Source of the DNA: Rosellinia necatrix
Taxonomy: Eukaryota > Ascomycota > Sordariomycetes > Xylariales > Xylariaceae
Length of the DNA: 64,000 nucleotides
Direction of reading: 5' to 3'
Assembly: GCA_021209875.1 (NCBI GenBank)
Contig: JAGYVD010000004.1
Location: 4,997,001-5,061,000 of the forward strand
Shown: positions 11,770-21,877 of the stretch, piece after piece
Numbering within the stretch: position 1 is the stretch's first letter
Layout: every line of letters starts with the position of its first letter
Notes under the pieces: generated by a model
Seen by the model: the letters and a program-made list of their open reading frames with translations, nothing else
What the model was told of the DNA's origin: nothing
Databases searched by the model: none
Program-made: the position numbers and the translations under genes

Positions 11770-12183
11770 AGATCCTGCCGAGCTAAGAGGGACGAGAAAG
11801 AAACAAGAAAAAACTTCGTTCTAAACGATGTTGAAACGATCATTTGGAGCCGATGAGAGCTACATCTACATATCTCGACATGACTCGAATTCATGGGTTG
11901 GCGTTCATGGCGTGCAGGGAATAGATGTTTATCATGACATATAGCTCCTCGGAGATACGCGAAATACTCTCCTGCGGCAATGGTTCAATTGCCGTTATTA
12001 TGCGCGGTCCTAGCAGGCGCAGTATATAGCTGCGTCGTCAGCGTTCTAGGAAGATTTATTACCATAGTACTACGAGAGCCGATCGCGTCACCAATACAGT
12101 CAAATACGAAGCCGGAATAATATAAAGCGGCGGTCGCAGTACCTTGGTATCACTCTATTTTTGATCATTGCTATGTGCCAGCT
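11770..12183. other. Spacer between convergent NOP10 and NOB1
   Basis: 414 bp shared 3' flank of the two convergent genes. No gene or repeat recognised. Confidence 0.5.
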
Positions 12184-13593
12184 CTAAAACCTCTTGCGAG
12201 AGTTGATGTTCCGCCCCGCGCCCACCCGTATCTTGTCCGGACCAGACGGCCGATTTCCACTCAATATGCTAGGCAGGTAATCGTCGTCCATGAGATCCCT
12301 CTGCTTTGCCCTTCGCTGCTCCGTCGACCGCCTCTCGTACTCCTTCTGATCCTCAGCAAGGATGAGCTCCCGACCCCAGCCGTTCTTCCCGCCTCCGGGC
12401 CCCCGCGCCTTCCCCGTCGGCGAGCCGTGCACGGGTTTCGGCACGCTGTACACGTTGCCCCGGTTGTTCCACTGGAAGTTCTTCTTCAGGTAGATGGTGA
12501 AGTTGCCCGCCTGGTCCGTCGAGCAGCTCACGCGCGTCAACGTCGCCTGGCCGCAGCGCGGGCAGAACCGCTTCGACGTGTCCCGCGTGATCTGGAAGCA
12601 TCCGTGGCACCGCAGCACCCACGTCTTCACACGCGTAATCCGCGCTAACCCCGGCGACACTAGGTTGAGGTTGATCCGTAGTAGGACGTTCTGCATCGCG
12701 TAGTCGGACGTCAGCAGGGCTACTTTGAGAACCCTCTGGACGGGCTGCTCGGGTTGCACCAATTGGTCCTTGATTTGATGTTGCTTGAGGTTGGAGGGGG
12801 TGATCCAGCCGTCGTCGTCGTCGTCTTCCTCCTCTTCTGTCTTGGTATCTTCAGTTGGCGTGCTCTCCGCGGCGGGGTTCGTTGTGGGCGTGGATGACTG
12901 TTCAAGACTCAAAGACTCGAGTGTTCGTGTGACGTTTTCTTCCTCTATAATGGGTTCTGCTTGCTCCGTCAATGGGTCTACCGCATCTGTTGAACCCAAT
13001 CGGGTTTCCTCTGGGATGTCCTCCTGGGTATTTTCTGGTTCGTCTGCATTGGGTGCTTCTTTTGTCGAAACCTCTTCAGGGACGTCAGTGTTGTTCGATG
13101 CTTCTACTTTATCCTTCTCCAGCTGTGCCGGCGACTTCCCATTTACGCCCTTCTGGCCAGGGGTTTTTCTTAAGCGCCAGTCGCCGCCGTTTGTTTCGCA
13201 CTCAAGTTCATACGCGAGAGCCATCAGATGAATATCGGGTTTGCTGAGAACTTCAAGATCACCGGTACGCCGGGCAAAATCGGTGATAAATTTGATGCTC
13301 GCCGGTCGGGGCGACCGTAATTTTAAGAAGGGAAGGAGTGTGGTTTCAACTCGGGATCGTGTGGCCGCATCGCGAATTTCGGATATCACGGACGGGAGGG
13401 TGTAGAGTTCGTGTGCCTGGGCGAGCAAAGTGCTCACAGGCGGATCGTTCTTAATGAGGGGACCGGCATCGAGAATCAGGGCCTGTATGGGCTTAAACGG
13501 TGCTGTGTCGGAGGTGGGCGGCTCGCTATTTTCGGGCGTAGGCATTACTATGGTGGTGGTGGTGGTGGTCTGGGTATCTTCTATCGTCGCCAT
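12184..13593 (-). CDS. NOB1: 20S pre-rRNA D-site endonuclease NOB1
   Basis: Single exon, 469 aa from the ATG at 13593 (MATIEDTQTTTT). An in-frame ATG at 13671 would add 26 residues of poor quality, so I prefer the later one. A PIN endonuclease domain lies at about 40-140 (starts ALILDAGPLIKNDPP, with SVISEIRD and later acidic residues). A long acidic, low-complexity linker follows (about 170-270, with EEEEDDDDDGW), then the conserved LTSDYAMQNVLL block. The zinc ribbon is CHGC...CPRC with GNVYSVPKP downstream. NOB1 travels with pre-40S particles and cleaves site D in the cytoplasm to make mature 18S rRNA. It lies convergent to NOP10, another ribosome-biogenesis gene, 414 bp away. Confidence 0.95.
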   Translation of the reverse strand: MATIEDTQTTTTTTIVMPTPENSEPPTSDTAPFKPIQALILDAGPLIKNDPPVSTLLAQAHELYTLPSVISEIRDAATRSRVETTLLPFLKLRSPRPASIKFITDFARRTGDLEVLSKPDIHLMALAYELECETNGGDWRLRKTPGQKGVNGKSPAQLEKDKVEASNNTDVPEEVSTKEAPNADEPENTQEDIPEETRLGSTDAVDPLTEQAEPIIEEENVTRTLESLSLEQSSTPTTNPAAESTPTEDTKTEEEEDDDDDGWITPSNLKQHQIKDQLVQPEQPVQRVLKVALLTSDYAMQNVLLRINLNLVSPGLARITRVKTWVLRCHGCFQITRDTSKRFCPRCGQATLTRVSCSTDQAGNFTIYLKKNFQWNNRGNVYSVPKPVHGSPTGKARGPGGGKNGWGRELILAEDQKEYERRSTEQRRAKQRDLMDDDYLPSILSGNRPSGPDKIRVGAGRNINSRKRF

Positions 13594-14636
13594 ATTGTCT
13601 GCCGGGGCGTTACCATGTATGCTGTATTTAGTGTTTAGTGTTTTGTGTTTTATGTGGAAATAAACTGCCAACCTGCAGCCAACGTACTGTGATCATAGCA
13701 CCCAAATAGCACGACGCTCTGGTAAGTTAGTAATTTAGGGTAGGCACCACCTACTTGCAATGGTGGGGTTGTTTCTTTCTGAATTTCAGGTTTGGTGGGG
13801 TTGGCGGATCATGGATATTTTGGCGGCGAATTCCGGCAGAATAGTTATCTCCGAATCTGTCGGAGCATTGCCCTCCCTACTCCCTTCCATGCGCAAGATC
13901 ATGAACTGCGTTAAATTTTCCCTCGCCAGTTCCTTATTGGATATCGGCGATATGGCCCACTGATCGACGCGGGTTCTACTGCACGGGTCGATCAAATTTA
14001 CATGCATACCGACTTTATCGAGAACTTGGCAGGCGCCTATTATTTGCATATATGCTCCTTTCCGGTTTCGTGATCTCACCAGCTCCAACAATCGTCGGAA
14101 ACAGGTTTATTGGTGACCTGAGAGCGAATTGATCCAATGTGATTTATTTAGTGGGCTGCCATATTGGCATTGTCTTGAAAACACATGTTGCACATTTCGC
14201 CGTCCACGACGCGCGCGCATCAACTAACTAGCGTAGTAGTCATACCCAAGACTACGCCGTACTAGCTACACTAATTTTCCGCGCTATTTGTCTCGACTTG
14301 TATGGCACTGTGGTTTAGTAGAGGCGACTCCGCACGTTTAGTCGCCTATGGACGGGGCCATCGGGAGATTGGCGTACTGACAAGGCAGTTAGTCTTGTTC
14401 GGTCAAGAGCTGAACACGATATATCCATGCCTACTGGGCCGAGACGTGAAGGTCGTGTCATGCAAGCGTCGGCCCCAGACCGCATGTTTATTTTCGTCTC
14501 TTCTTAGGCGAGTAAGTATCTATATAAACTGTAGGGAGGCCATCATGCAGCCGGCTTCCTGTTGAAACTGTTGAGATACCTGGGTAACCAGGTGCTGACC
14601 CCCTCCCGTCCTCTGTATCCTCTCTTCGCTAGCACC
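13594..14636. other. Intergenic region between NOB1 and the FAD oxidase
   Basis: Divergent promoter region. A TATATAAA box sits at 14521-14528, about 110 bp before the FAD-oxidase start. No supported gene. Confidence 0.5.
14521..14528 (+). promoter_or_regulatory. TATA box of the FAD-linked oxidase gene
   Basis: TATATAAA lies 109 bp upstream of the chosen ATG at 14637 and 34 bp upstream of an in-frame ATG at 14562. This position favours transcription starting near 14550-14560. Confidence 0.45.
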
Positions 14637-16118
14637 ATGTCGTCCATCCGGTTGCTTATGACGATGCTATCGACCGGCTCACTTGTGGCGGGTGTTCTGG
14701 GCATCCTTGCGAACCCAACGGCCGCATGTCAGAACCTGACCGTATCCCTTGGCGCTGGGAAGACGGCAACTAGTATGCTAGATTTGCGATATATCGACAG
14801 TCGTAACAGCTACTGGAACCAGAAACTCAATGCCCATGCACCGGCTTGTGTCGTCTATCCCGAAAATGCTCAGGATGTTTCCCTGGCGTTGAAAACAATC
14901 AAAGCAACCGGCTCGCGATTCGCCATCAAAGCTGCTGGTCATAATACTAATGATCTATTCTCAGCTGTGGACGGCGGTGTTCTCATAGATTTGAGCCATA
15001 TGAATGGCAAGTCGTACGACGAGTCTACAACTCTTGCGACTTATGAACCCGGAAGCACCTGGGGTGATTTATACGGCTTTTATTTGCGATATGGTCGAAC
15101 GGTCGTCGGCGGACGTGTCCACGATGTTGGGACTGGCCTAGCGCTTGGAGGCGGCATGAGTTTCTTATCACCACAGTATGGCATGGCTTGTGATAGCTTC
15201 AGAGAACTCGAAGTCGTGCTGCCTAGTGGGGATATCGTCAAAGCGTCTAGTACAGAGAACTCGGACCTCTTCTTCGGCCTTCGCGGTGGAGGCGGTAATT
15301 CTTACGGCGTGGTCACAAAGTACACTGTTCAGAGCCGGCCTATTGGTACATTGTACGCTGGCAATGTGTTATATGCCCTGGATCATCGTGAGAGGATCCT
15401 CAACGCAACCCGGGACTTCATTCTCTACAATGCGGACCCGAAAGCTGCTATTTTAATGAACTTCAACATCTTGTCGGTCCCAGACCTGGAATTAGGCCTT
15501 GACCAGGCTTGTCTGATGTTCCTGGTCTACGACGGTGTAAATCCTGGCAATGCCTTCGCAAACTTCACCGCCATTCCTCACATCCTAAACACATTGGGGC
15601 CGAAGACATACCTGGAGGTAGCCAATCTGCCCGTCCCCAAAGTTGCGCTCCTCAGTCGAGCGGACAACGTTTTCCGCATTGGTGTACATCGCGCTGATGA
15701 CGCCAGCTACCGGACGGCATTCGACCGGTGTTACCAATGGGCACAGAACAACAAGGGCGACTATACTTCCCTTCACCTGGATTACAATCCCGTCGCCAAA
15801 AGCTTGACAGATGCGAGCAGATCACAGGGTGGGAATGCCATGGAGATGCCTGATGGGCCTTGGTTTTGGGCCGAGTACACTCTGACCACCCCTCCCCTGA
15901 TTACCACCGAGAAATACAACCAAATACAGGCAAGTTTCAAGGCCATGGTGGAGGGGACGCCGAATGCCGCGGGCCTACCTTATTTTCTTAACGAGGCACA
16001 CGTGGACCAAGACGCCTTGAAGACGTTCTCCAGCTACCCTCGGCTGCAACAAATCAAGCAAAAATACGACCCTGATGGCTTCTTCGCTAGCAAGACCGGA
16101 GGCTGGTCTTTTAGCTAG
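14637..16118 (+). CDS. Secreted FAD-linked oxidase (VAO/PCMH fold, BBE-like)
   Basis: Single exon, 493 aa from the ATG at 14637; an in-frame ATG at 14562 would add 25 residues but bury the signal peptide. The N-terminus is a clear signal peptide ending near ANPTAA. The PCMH FAD domain follows: CVVYPENAQDVSLALKTI, then KAAGHNTND with the His that usually carries 8-alpha-bound FAD, then LGGGMSFLSPQYG and LRGGGGNSYGVVT. The Cys used for a second flavin link in bicovalent berberine-bridge-type enzymes is absent at the expected place (GGRVHDVGTG), so a single covalent bond is expected. The C-terminus has the YDPDGFFASKTGGW motif. Substrates in this family range from sugars to alkaloids and cannot be inferred. 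No cluster partners are evident next to it. Confidence 0.88.
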   Translation: MSSIRLLMTMLSTGSLVAGVLGILANPTAACQNLTVSLGAGKTATSMLDLRYIDSRNSYWNQKLNAHAPACVVYPENAQDVSLALKTIKATGSRFAIKAAGHNTNDLFSAVDGGVLIDLSHMNGKSYDESTTLATYEPGSTWGDLYGFYLRYGRTVVGGRVHDVGTGLALGGGMSFLSPQYGMACDSFRELEVVLPSGDIVKASSTENSDLFFGLRGGGGNSYGVVTKYTVQSRPIGTLYAGNVLYALDHRERILNATRDFILYNADPKAAILMNFNILSVPDLELGLDQACLMFLVYDGVNPGNAFANFTAIPHILNTLGPKTYLEVANLPVPKVALLSRADNVFRIGVHRADDASYRTAFDRCYQWAQNNKGDYTSLHLDYNPVAKSLTDASRSQGGNAMEMPDGPWFWAEYTLTTPPLITTEKYNQIQASFKAMVEGTPNAAGLPYFLNEAHVDQDALKTFSSYPRLQQIKQKYDPDGFFASKTGGWSFS

Positions 16119-16866
16119 TTGCGTCTGTCAACTAACATCTATGCCCTACCAATCATCGACGGTTATGTCCTCCTGGGCTGGGGTCGCAATAATCTAGGCC
16201 ACAGAATCAATAATAACTTAATTCTTGTGAAATAGTCGAAGCATGTTCAAGTTATGTCGTAACTTTTGAATCACATAGAAACGAACACTCAATTATTCCT
16301 TTAGACACTAACTATCCTGAACCGATGCTTACTTCATAGTATCCACCTTCCCATCTACACTGTTAGATTGGGATAGTGGTTTGGATCAGGTTGCCATCTT
16401 CTCCCTGCTCTTAAAACCTTTTGTTCCCCCCACAACATCCCTAGGGTATCTGTCAATTGTCACTTATCACACAGATCGCATCTTTACCCGTAGCAGCATG
16501 CTATGCGATACTTGGATATCGCTCTCGGGGAAATACAACCAAGTTGCCTATAGAATATCTCGTTTCTCGTTAGTGAGGCCCTTAATCAGATATAACAAGC
16601 AAGCAAGTGGCATGGCCCCTGTTCAATGAACACACACATCAACCAGACCTACGTCTAACAAGACACGTGATGGGGCGATAGGGCCTTAGTTCCTGTTTCT
16701 GTGCTCGGCCCCCCCGACCACAGCCACGATAGGCCATGATATGACTCACATTCACAACCTTAACGGTGACACAAGAAACTTTAGAGTACCGATATTGACC
16801 ATACATATATATCATAACAAGGGTACTACTGGCATCGAAGCGAGCACAATTCGCAGAGAGCAAAAA
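16119..16866. other. Intergenic region between the FAD oxidase and tRNA-iMet
   Basis: AT-rich 3' flank without a supported gene. Confidence 0.5.
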
Positions 16867-16938
16867 AGCTAGCTGGCTCAGTGGAAGAGCGCCGGGCTCA
16901 TAACCCGGAGGTCGATTGATCGAAACAATCGCTAGCTA
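16867..16938 (+). tRNA. tRNA-iMet: Initiator tRNA-Met (CAT)
   Basis: The cloverleaf folds fully. The acceptor AGCTAGC pairs with GCTAGCT at all seven positions, followed by discriminator A. D arm GCTC/GAGC. The anticodon stem CCGGG/CCCGG holds loop CTCATAA (anticodon CAT). The T arm GATTG/CAATC holds loop ATCGAAA. The A1-T72 pair, three consecutive G-C pairs at the base of the anticodon stem, and A54/A60 in the T loop in place of T54 are hallmarks of eukaryotic initiator tRNA rather than elongator tRNA-Met. There is no intron. The internal A box is TGGCTCAGTGG. A T6 run about 8 bp downstream (near 16946) is a suitable Pol III stop. Confidence 0.92.
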
Positions 16939-16944
16939 AATGAA

Positions 16945-16952
16945 ATTTTTTC
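16945..16952 (+). terminator. Pol III oligo-T terminator of tRNA-iMet
   Basis: A run of T directly after AAATGAAA, 7-8 bp past the tRNA 3' end, matches the usual RNA polymerase III termination signal. Confidence 0.6.
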
Positions 16953-17460
16953 ATTCATATTTTTTTCAATCTTCTTTACCCCCACTGTGTTCCACGCTCA
17001 AATTAAGTATCCACTAGGTGCGAAGTATATTGACTCCCTACCTCGCTGCTTCCTCATCTTCCTCTTCTTCCTTTTTTTTTTCTCTCTTTTTATTCTAAAT
17101 AGTTTTCTATTAATAGGTGCATTTGTGGTTGATCCCATGTCGCTATTAAAAAAACCCATCAGTTGTCAGTTTGACAAATCATTTACCCATAACTACGGCA
17201 TGAGCGCTCCCTGGCTAGGATAACATTATGAATATTCAAGCATGGTGTCCTTCTTTTTATGTTGAATTGAAAAAAGAAACATACGTAATTCTATATTACA
17301 ATACTTGGAGAGGAGTATCTAACCCAGAAGCTGAGATGAATCTCACCATATGCAAATCATATCCCAGCTTTGCCCGGAGAGGTATTAGGCACTATCTAGA
17401 ATGCGATGCCAACCCGCCATTCTATACCTGTATAAATCTATACTTTACCAATATGGGAAT
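16953..17460. other. AT-rich spacer
   Basis: Strongly T/A-rich with pyrimidine runs at about 17060-17100. No supported gene. Confidence 0.5.
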
Positions 17461-18648
17461 CTAAAGCCGACCCAGGAACTCCCCGACCTTCGCCGCGACG
17501 ACCCAAGCGCTGTCCTCGAACCCCAACAGCTCGCCGGCGAGGAAGGTATCGTGGACGGCGTCGGCCTCGTGGTAGACCTCGACGGCGTTCCCGTCCACGC
17601 CGCGCATCTCCGCGACCCAGCGCAGGATGCCCTCGTACAGCAGCTCGGCGTCGGCGGCGTTGACGAACAGCGGCACGGGCGTCGCGAACGGGTTCCCGAG
17701 CGGCGTGACGTAGGGCCGCGCGACCTCGGCGTCGGCCGCGGGTATCGCGCCCGCGCCGGCGTACGCCTCGGCACCCCAGCGCGGGAACCCCATGGGCAGG
17801 AAGTCCGTGGCGCGCTGGGCGCTGCCGGCGAGGCCGTCGTGGTCGAAGGGCGCGACCCAGGGCGAGAACAGGAGCGCGGCGCGCGGCGGCTCCTCGGCGC
17901 CGCCGCCGCCGCCGCTGCTGCCGCCGCCGATCTCGCGGCCGAACTTGGCCAGGTACCGCAGCAGCGCCGTCGCGAGGTTGCCGCCGGCACTATCGCCACC
18001 GACGATAATGCGACGCGCCGGCACGCCGACGGTCCGGACCAGGAACAGGTACGCCGACACGGCGTCCTGCAGCGCCGCCGGGAACGGGTTCGCGCCCCCG
18101 CACCCGGACAGCCGGTACTGCACCGAGAAGACGAGGTCGGCGCCGGCGCCGCGCGGCCGCGCCGCCAGGAGCCGCGACGCCAGGTCCCCGCACGTCGCGG
18201 CGCGCCCGTCGCCCTGGATGAAGGCCCCGCCGTGGAAGTAGAGCACGACCGTCTTCTCCTCGCCGGCCCGCAGGTCGGTCGGCGCGTGCGGGAACCACGT
18301 GCCGCCGATGGTGGCGGGCCGCACGGCCGCGGAGGACGCCAGCGGGCCGAGGTAGGCGTCCGCCGACGCCGGCGGGACCGTCTGGAACCGATCGCCCTCC
18401 TTGCCCGGCGCCAGCGTCAGCGTCTCCGTGATGGCCACGCGCGAGATGACGTCCAGGAACGGGTACAGCAGGCGCGTCATGAAGGTCTGCTTCGCCGTCC
18501 ACCGCCGGTTCGGCCGCAGCCCCGGCACCAGCGCGATCACGGCGTAGTACGGCAGCCGTAGGAGGATCGTGGCCGCGTACGAGAGCTGGAACAGGAACCG
18601 CAGCGGCTGGTAGGATACCAGGGGGTGTCGCAGCCCGGGGGTCGTCAT
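17461..18648 (-). CDS. Alpha/beta hydrolase fold-3 (HSL-type esterase/lipase)
   Basis: Single-exon, GC-rich gene of 395 aa starting MTTPGLRHPL. A hydrophobic segment near residues 20-45 (YAATILLRLPYYAVIALV) could be a membrane anchor. The oxyanion motif HGGAF is at 139-143 and the nucleophile motif GDSAGG has Ser at 220. The acid and base are likely in the VNAADAELLYEG and DAVHDTF regions. A Gly/Ser run (GGGSSGGGGG) encoded by GCC/CCG repeats sits between strands and is probably a loop insertion. This family hydrolyses short acyl esters, including steryl or xenobiotic esters; the natural substrate is unknown. The opposite strand is also open over much of the gene because of high GC, but has no protein features. 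Confidence 0.9.
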   Translation of the reverse strand: MTTPGLRHPLVSYQPLRFLFQLSYAATILLRLPYYAVIALVPGLRPNRRWTAKQTFMTRLLYPFLDVISRVAITETLTLAPGKEGDRFQTVPPASADAYLGPLASSAAVRPATIGGTWFPHAPTDLRAGEEKTVVLYFHGGAFIQGDGRAATCGDLASRLLAARPRGAGADLVFSVQYRLSGCGGANPFPAALQDAVSAYLFLVRTVGVPARRIIVGGDSAGGNLATALLRYLAKFGREIGGGSSGGGGGAEEPPRAALLFSPWVAPFDHDGLAGSAQRATDFLPMGFPRWGAEAYAGAGAIPAADAEVARPYVTPLGNPFATPVPLFVNAADAELLYEGILRWVAEMRGVDGNAVEVYHEADAVHDTFLAGELLGFEDSAWVVAAKVGEFLGRL

Positions 18649-19187
18649 GCTTTCCCTTCTCCTTTCTTTTCTTTTCTTTTCTTTGGAAGTGTAGGAAGGG
18701 GGCGGTGATGGACGGTGGCGATGGGAGAGGGCGGATTTTTAAAGGCCTTGTTGTTTACTTATATATACTTTAGGTAGTTATGTATGTATAGTTAATGGAT
18801 ATAAGCTTTTGGTGATAAGCGGATTTATTGGTTTCGCTTCTAATCTTGCATGACACGACACGACCTTATCCGACCCTGCCTGCTTCAGATTCGTCAGCGA
18901 CGCTACCTACTGCGGGGACCCGAAACAACACACCTTTTGCACGTGGATACATACGGCGGTCCTTATCCTTTGAACTTCAAGATACTTCATCATGATTGGG
19001 TGATAGTATACGAGATCTTAACAATGTCTCAACTCTCACCACGCCATGCTCCAACAAATCAAATCGGAACTATTCGTGAACGATTAGTTTCTACCGTGAT
19101 ATTAGTTACAATATCAGATATTCTACATACATACCTACCTACATATATATATATAAAGTGCCTACAAATAACCAAAAGCAAAAGCGG
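18649..19187. other. Intergenic region with pyrimidine repeat
   Basis: A TTTTC-type microsatellite lies at about 18661-18685 just upstream of the hydrolase gene, and a TA run (ATATATATATATAAAG) near 19144. No gene seen. Confidence 0.5.
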
Positions 19188-19693
19188 TCAATCCTCCTCC
19201 TCCTCCTCCTCCCAAACAAGGCCACCGCGCTTCCCATACCCAGAACAAAACATGCCCTGTGTGAACCGCGAGAAAAATGCCCACGTCTCCGCCGGCGTGA
19301 ACGACGTGGCGGCCCCGCCCTCGAGCGGCGTCGGCGTGTGCCCGCCGTCGAAGGCGACCCAGACGACGGGGAAGCCGTCGTGGCAAGCCGTCACGGCAGC
19401 CCGCCATCTCGGTGCGGACGTGCGCCTCGCCCCCCGGTTGCCGCGGCGCAGCCGTTGTTGCGCGCGAAGCGGTCGCGCATCTCGCGCCCGCCGGCGATGG
19501 GCGGCACGCCGCCCGCGACGCACGCCGTGCTGGGCCCCAGGTACGCGACGACCGGCGCCGCGGCGGATCCCATCCCCCCGGCGGCGCACCCGCTGATGGC
19601 CGGGTTTGCCGGACAGCACGGCGACGGCGACGGCGCGCAGCTCCGTGCCTGAGCCGCGCACGCCAGCGCGTACGACATGGCCCCGCCCCGGAG

Positions 19694-19717
19694 CTGACTG
19701 ACTGACTGACTGACTGA
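19694..19717. repeat. (GACT)n microsatellite inside the esterase pseudogene
   Basis: About six tandem copies of the tetranucleotide fall exactly where the catalytic serine elbow should continue, and they shift the frame. Confidence 0.9.
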
Positions 19718-19856
19718 AGCCCGTCGAGAAGCGCAGCGCCTGGTCGACGCAGAGATCCGCCTCGATGGTCGCCATGGCCGCGCGGATGAAGGTCGCGTCC
19801 TCGCCGCCCGCGTTCGCCCAGCCGTTGTTCTGCCCGTCCGGCGCCGCGAAGATCGC

Positions 19857-19888
19857 CCCTCCCTCCCTCCCTCCCTCCCTCCCTCCCG
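19857..19888. repeat. (CCCT)n microsatellite
   Basis: About eight CCCT units within the esterase pseudogene, read on the gene strand as GGGA repeats. Confidence 0.9.
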
Positions 19889-20203
19889 CCGTCGTGTCGT
19901 TGGCGTCGACGAGAGGCGGGAGCCCGTAGAACGGATAGTACCCGCCCGTCCCCGCCACCACCTGCCGCGCCGTGCCGCCGAGCGCGTGCGGCGTGAAGAT
20001 GAGGCGGTGGGGCCGCGTGTTGTCGTAGCCCGCCGGCGTCTGCGCGTAGAACGTGCGCGCGCCTTGCCGTTTGATGTGATAGTGCGTGTTGTGTTCGCGT
20101 TGCCGGCGAGCGTGGGCGTCTTCCCGCAGCCCGAGGACGGTTTCGCCGCGGCGACGCCCGTGGTGATGGCCGCCATCAGGAGAGCTGTGGATAAGAACCG
20201 CAT

Positions 20204-21877
20204 TTTGGTATCTGCGGGGTTTTAAACCCGGTACGGGAAGGGAATGAAAAGGTAAGGGTCCGGATGCTAATCAGAGAGGACAGGACGTAGGTTAGTATAT
20301 ATGAGGTGAGATTCAAGGACAAGCGAGGTAAGTAAATTGCACGTTTCGGTGTAATGACATGTATATAGTCGGAATATGTCTTGCGCATACACATAAAGTA
20401 GCCCCGCGAATCCAAAGACGCTGTTCCGGGTATTGGTCATGATAGATTATCCGTCATTCCGATACAACATCACTGCTCCTATCATTATCCCTCTCTCAAT
20501 CCCCTTCTCAACAGAAACAAGCGGCGGTTCAGGGAAGTCCCTCTGGCCAGATGGGCAATGCTGTATGCAGAAATAACAAACATTTACGGCCGCCGGATAT
20601 CCGCGACCGGAAAGGGATGCGAAAGCCTGAGGTCCAAGCCCTTGGACTCTGCTTTCTTTACCGAGTTCTACTGCCTATATCTAGCGGAGTAGGTATATGA
20701 TATTGGTAGCCATAATGACAGGTGCCGTCGGTAGTCCAACTAAGTAGATGAGACATGCATATCCGATGCAATGAGGCTGAGTGCTGATGGTCAGGCACTA
20801 CAAGGAGAAGCGATAGTTCGCTCATATAACGATTTCAATTCAAATAGCGAGAGATACGTCGGTGATTTATCAATCTTGCCACACGCACCAAGCGGTAATC
20901 CAACTCTAGGAATACGAATATATTCTATTTAATCCTTTTATCGTACCATATGTGCTAAATAACTGACAAATTGGTATCATATGAACTGCCAACCCCGCAG
21001 CCATAAATAAAACTGCCAGCATGTGTGCACCCCGGGAAATATCAATTACCCTCCATTTTCATATCAAAGCGCCAATAGACGTCAATTCATCTCTGGGCTA
21101 TGTATTCCAGCCCCGTTAATCCAACATACCGCTGTAATGTGCTCTGATTGTGCACACCCAAGAACACTATATTTTCAACCTACCATCGTCTACCGGGAAT
21201 TTTCTTTTGCAGCTGCCGATTCTGGAATGCCTCAGAGAGTGATGTTAGTTGGGAATTAATCGTGTGGCTATCAGATCCCCATAGTGATGGAAGGCTCCCC
21301 ATCGCCTCACATGCATAGTCCCGGAGCTGATCCAGACACGCTCGACGCCGTTTCCGTTTATGAGCGGGCCGGTGATCATAGTGCCGGCTTGAGTAGGTCC
21401 GGCGAGGGATTACGATACCCAGACCTCGCATCTGATTGGAAGTACCAGGATGCGTGATACATTACTCCCGCATGCTAACATCTTCGTTTAGGCGCCGTAT
21501 CAAACGTACACCATTCATAATCTTTTCGGATGAAAGACTGCCGAGCTTTAGTTCTGCCATGCCTAAGACAGGGCGGTCGTAGATAGGTCGATAGCCTGAT
21601 TTACTAACGCTCTGGGTGACGCCAGTCGGAAATCCCTCGGTCTTCCTAGCGTATGGGGATATACTCGATACGAATAACCCAGGCCTAAGTTCTGTTTAGG
21701 TGATTACCTGCAACTGAGAAGTGCTAGGAACCTTGAAGCGCGCATTAACGGTTTCGCCGTAAACACTGGCCGTGGTACTGCATCCGGGATGAGCCTTGAG
21801 AAGAAGGGAGGCGAGGTATTGTATCAACCCCGCTACGCCCCCTAAGAGTTTGAACTGTGTATCATATGCACAACCTT
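20204..21877. other. Intergenic region
   Basis: About 1.7 kb between the esterase pseudogene and the 3' end of the double-cluster transcription factor. Short open frames only. Nothing recognised. Confidence 0.5.

Larger units (their letters stand above)
19188..20203 (-). pseudogene. Feruloyl esterase C / CE1 (PHB depolymerase-like) gene broken by several frameshifts
   Basis: Starts with an intact signal peptide (ATG 20203, MRFLSTALLMAAITTGVAAA) and the mature start KPSSGCGKTPTLAG. The recognisable protein then jumps between frames: one near 20067, where the frame changes to carry FYAQTPAGYD and GYYPFYG; one at the nucleophile region (FSTGFS, then GGAMSYALAC in another frame, separated by a GACT repeat at 19694-19717); one around ELRAVAV/NPAISGC; and at least one more near 19400 before VVWVAFDGGHTPTP. 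A TCCC repeat at 19857-19888 inserts Arg-Glu-Gly-Gly units. No combination of plausible introns restores one frame. Intact relatives are secreted esterases that release ferulic acid from arabinoxylan. Dozens of splice junctions elsewhere in the window read cleanly, so consensus error is less likely but not excluded. Confidence 0.75.

Noticed and set aside
17401..18561. Long open frame on the + strand across the alpha/beta hydrolase
   Set aside because: It is the GC-rich antisense of a gene with catalytic motifs; its protein is Arg/Ala/Gly-rich without any domain.
19188..20203. Intact spliced esterase instead of a pseudogene
   Set aside because: I tried introns at the GACT repeat and other junctions; the breaks are too close together and phases do not close.
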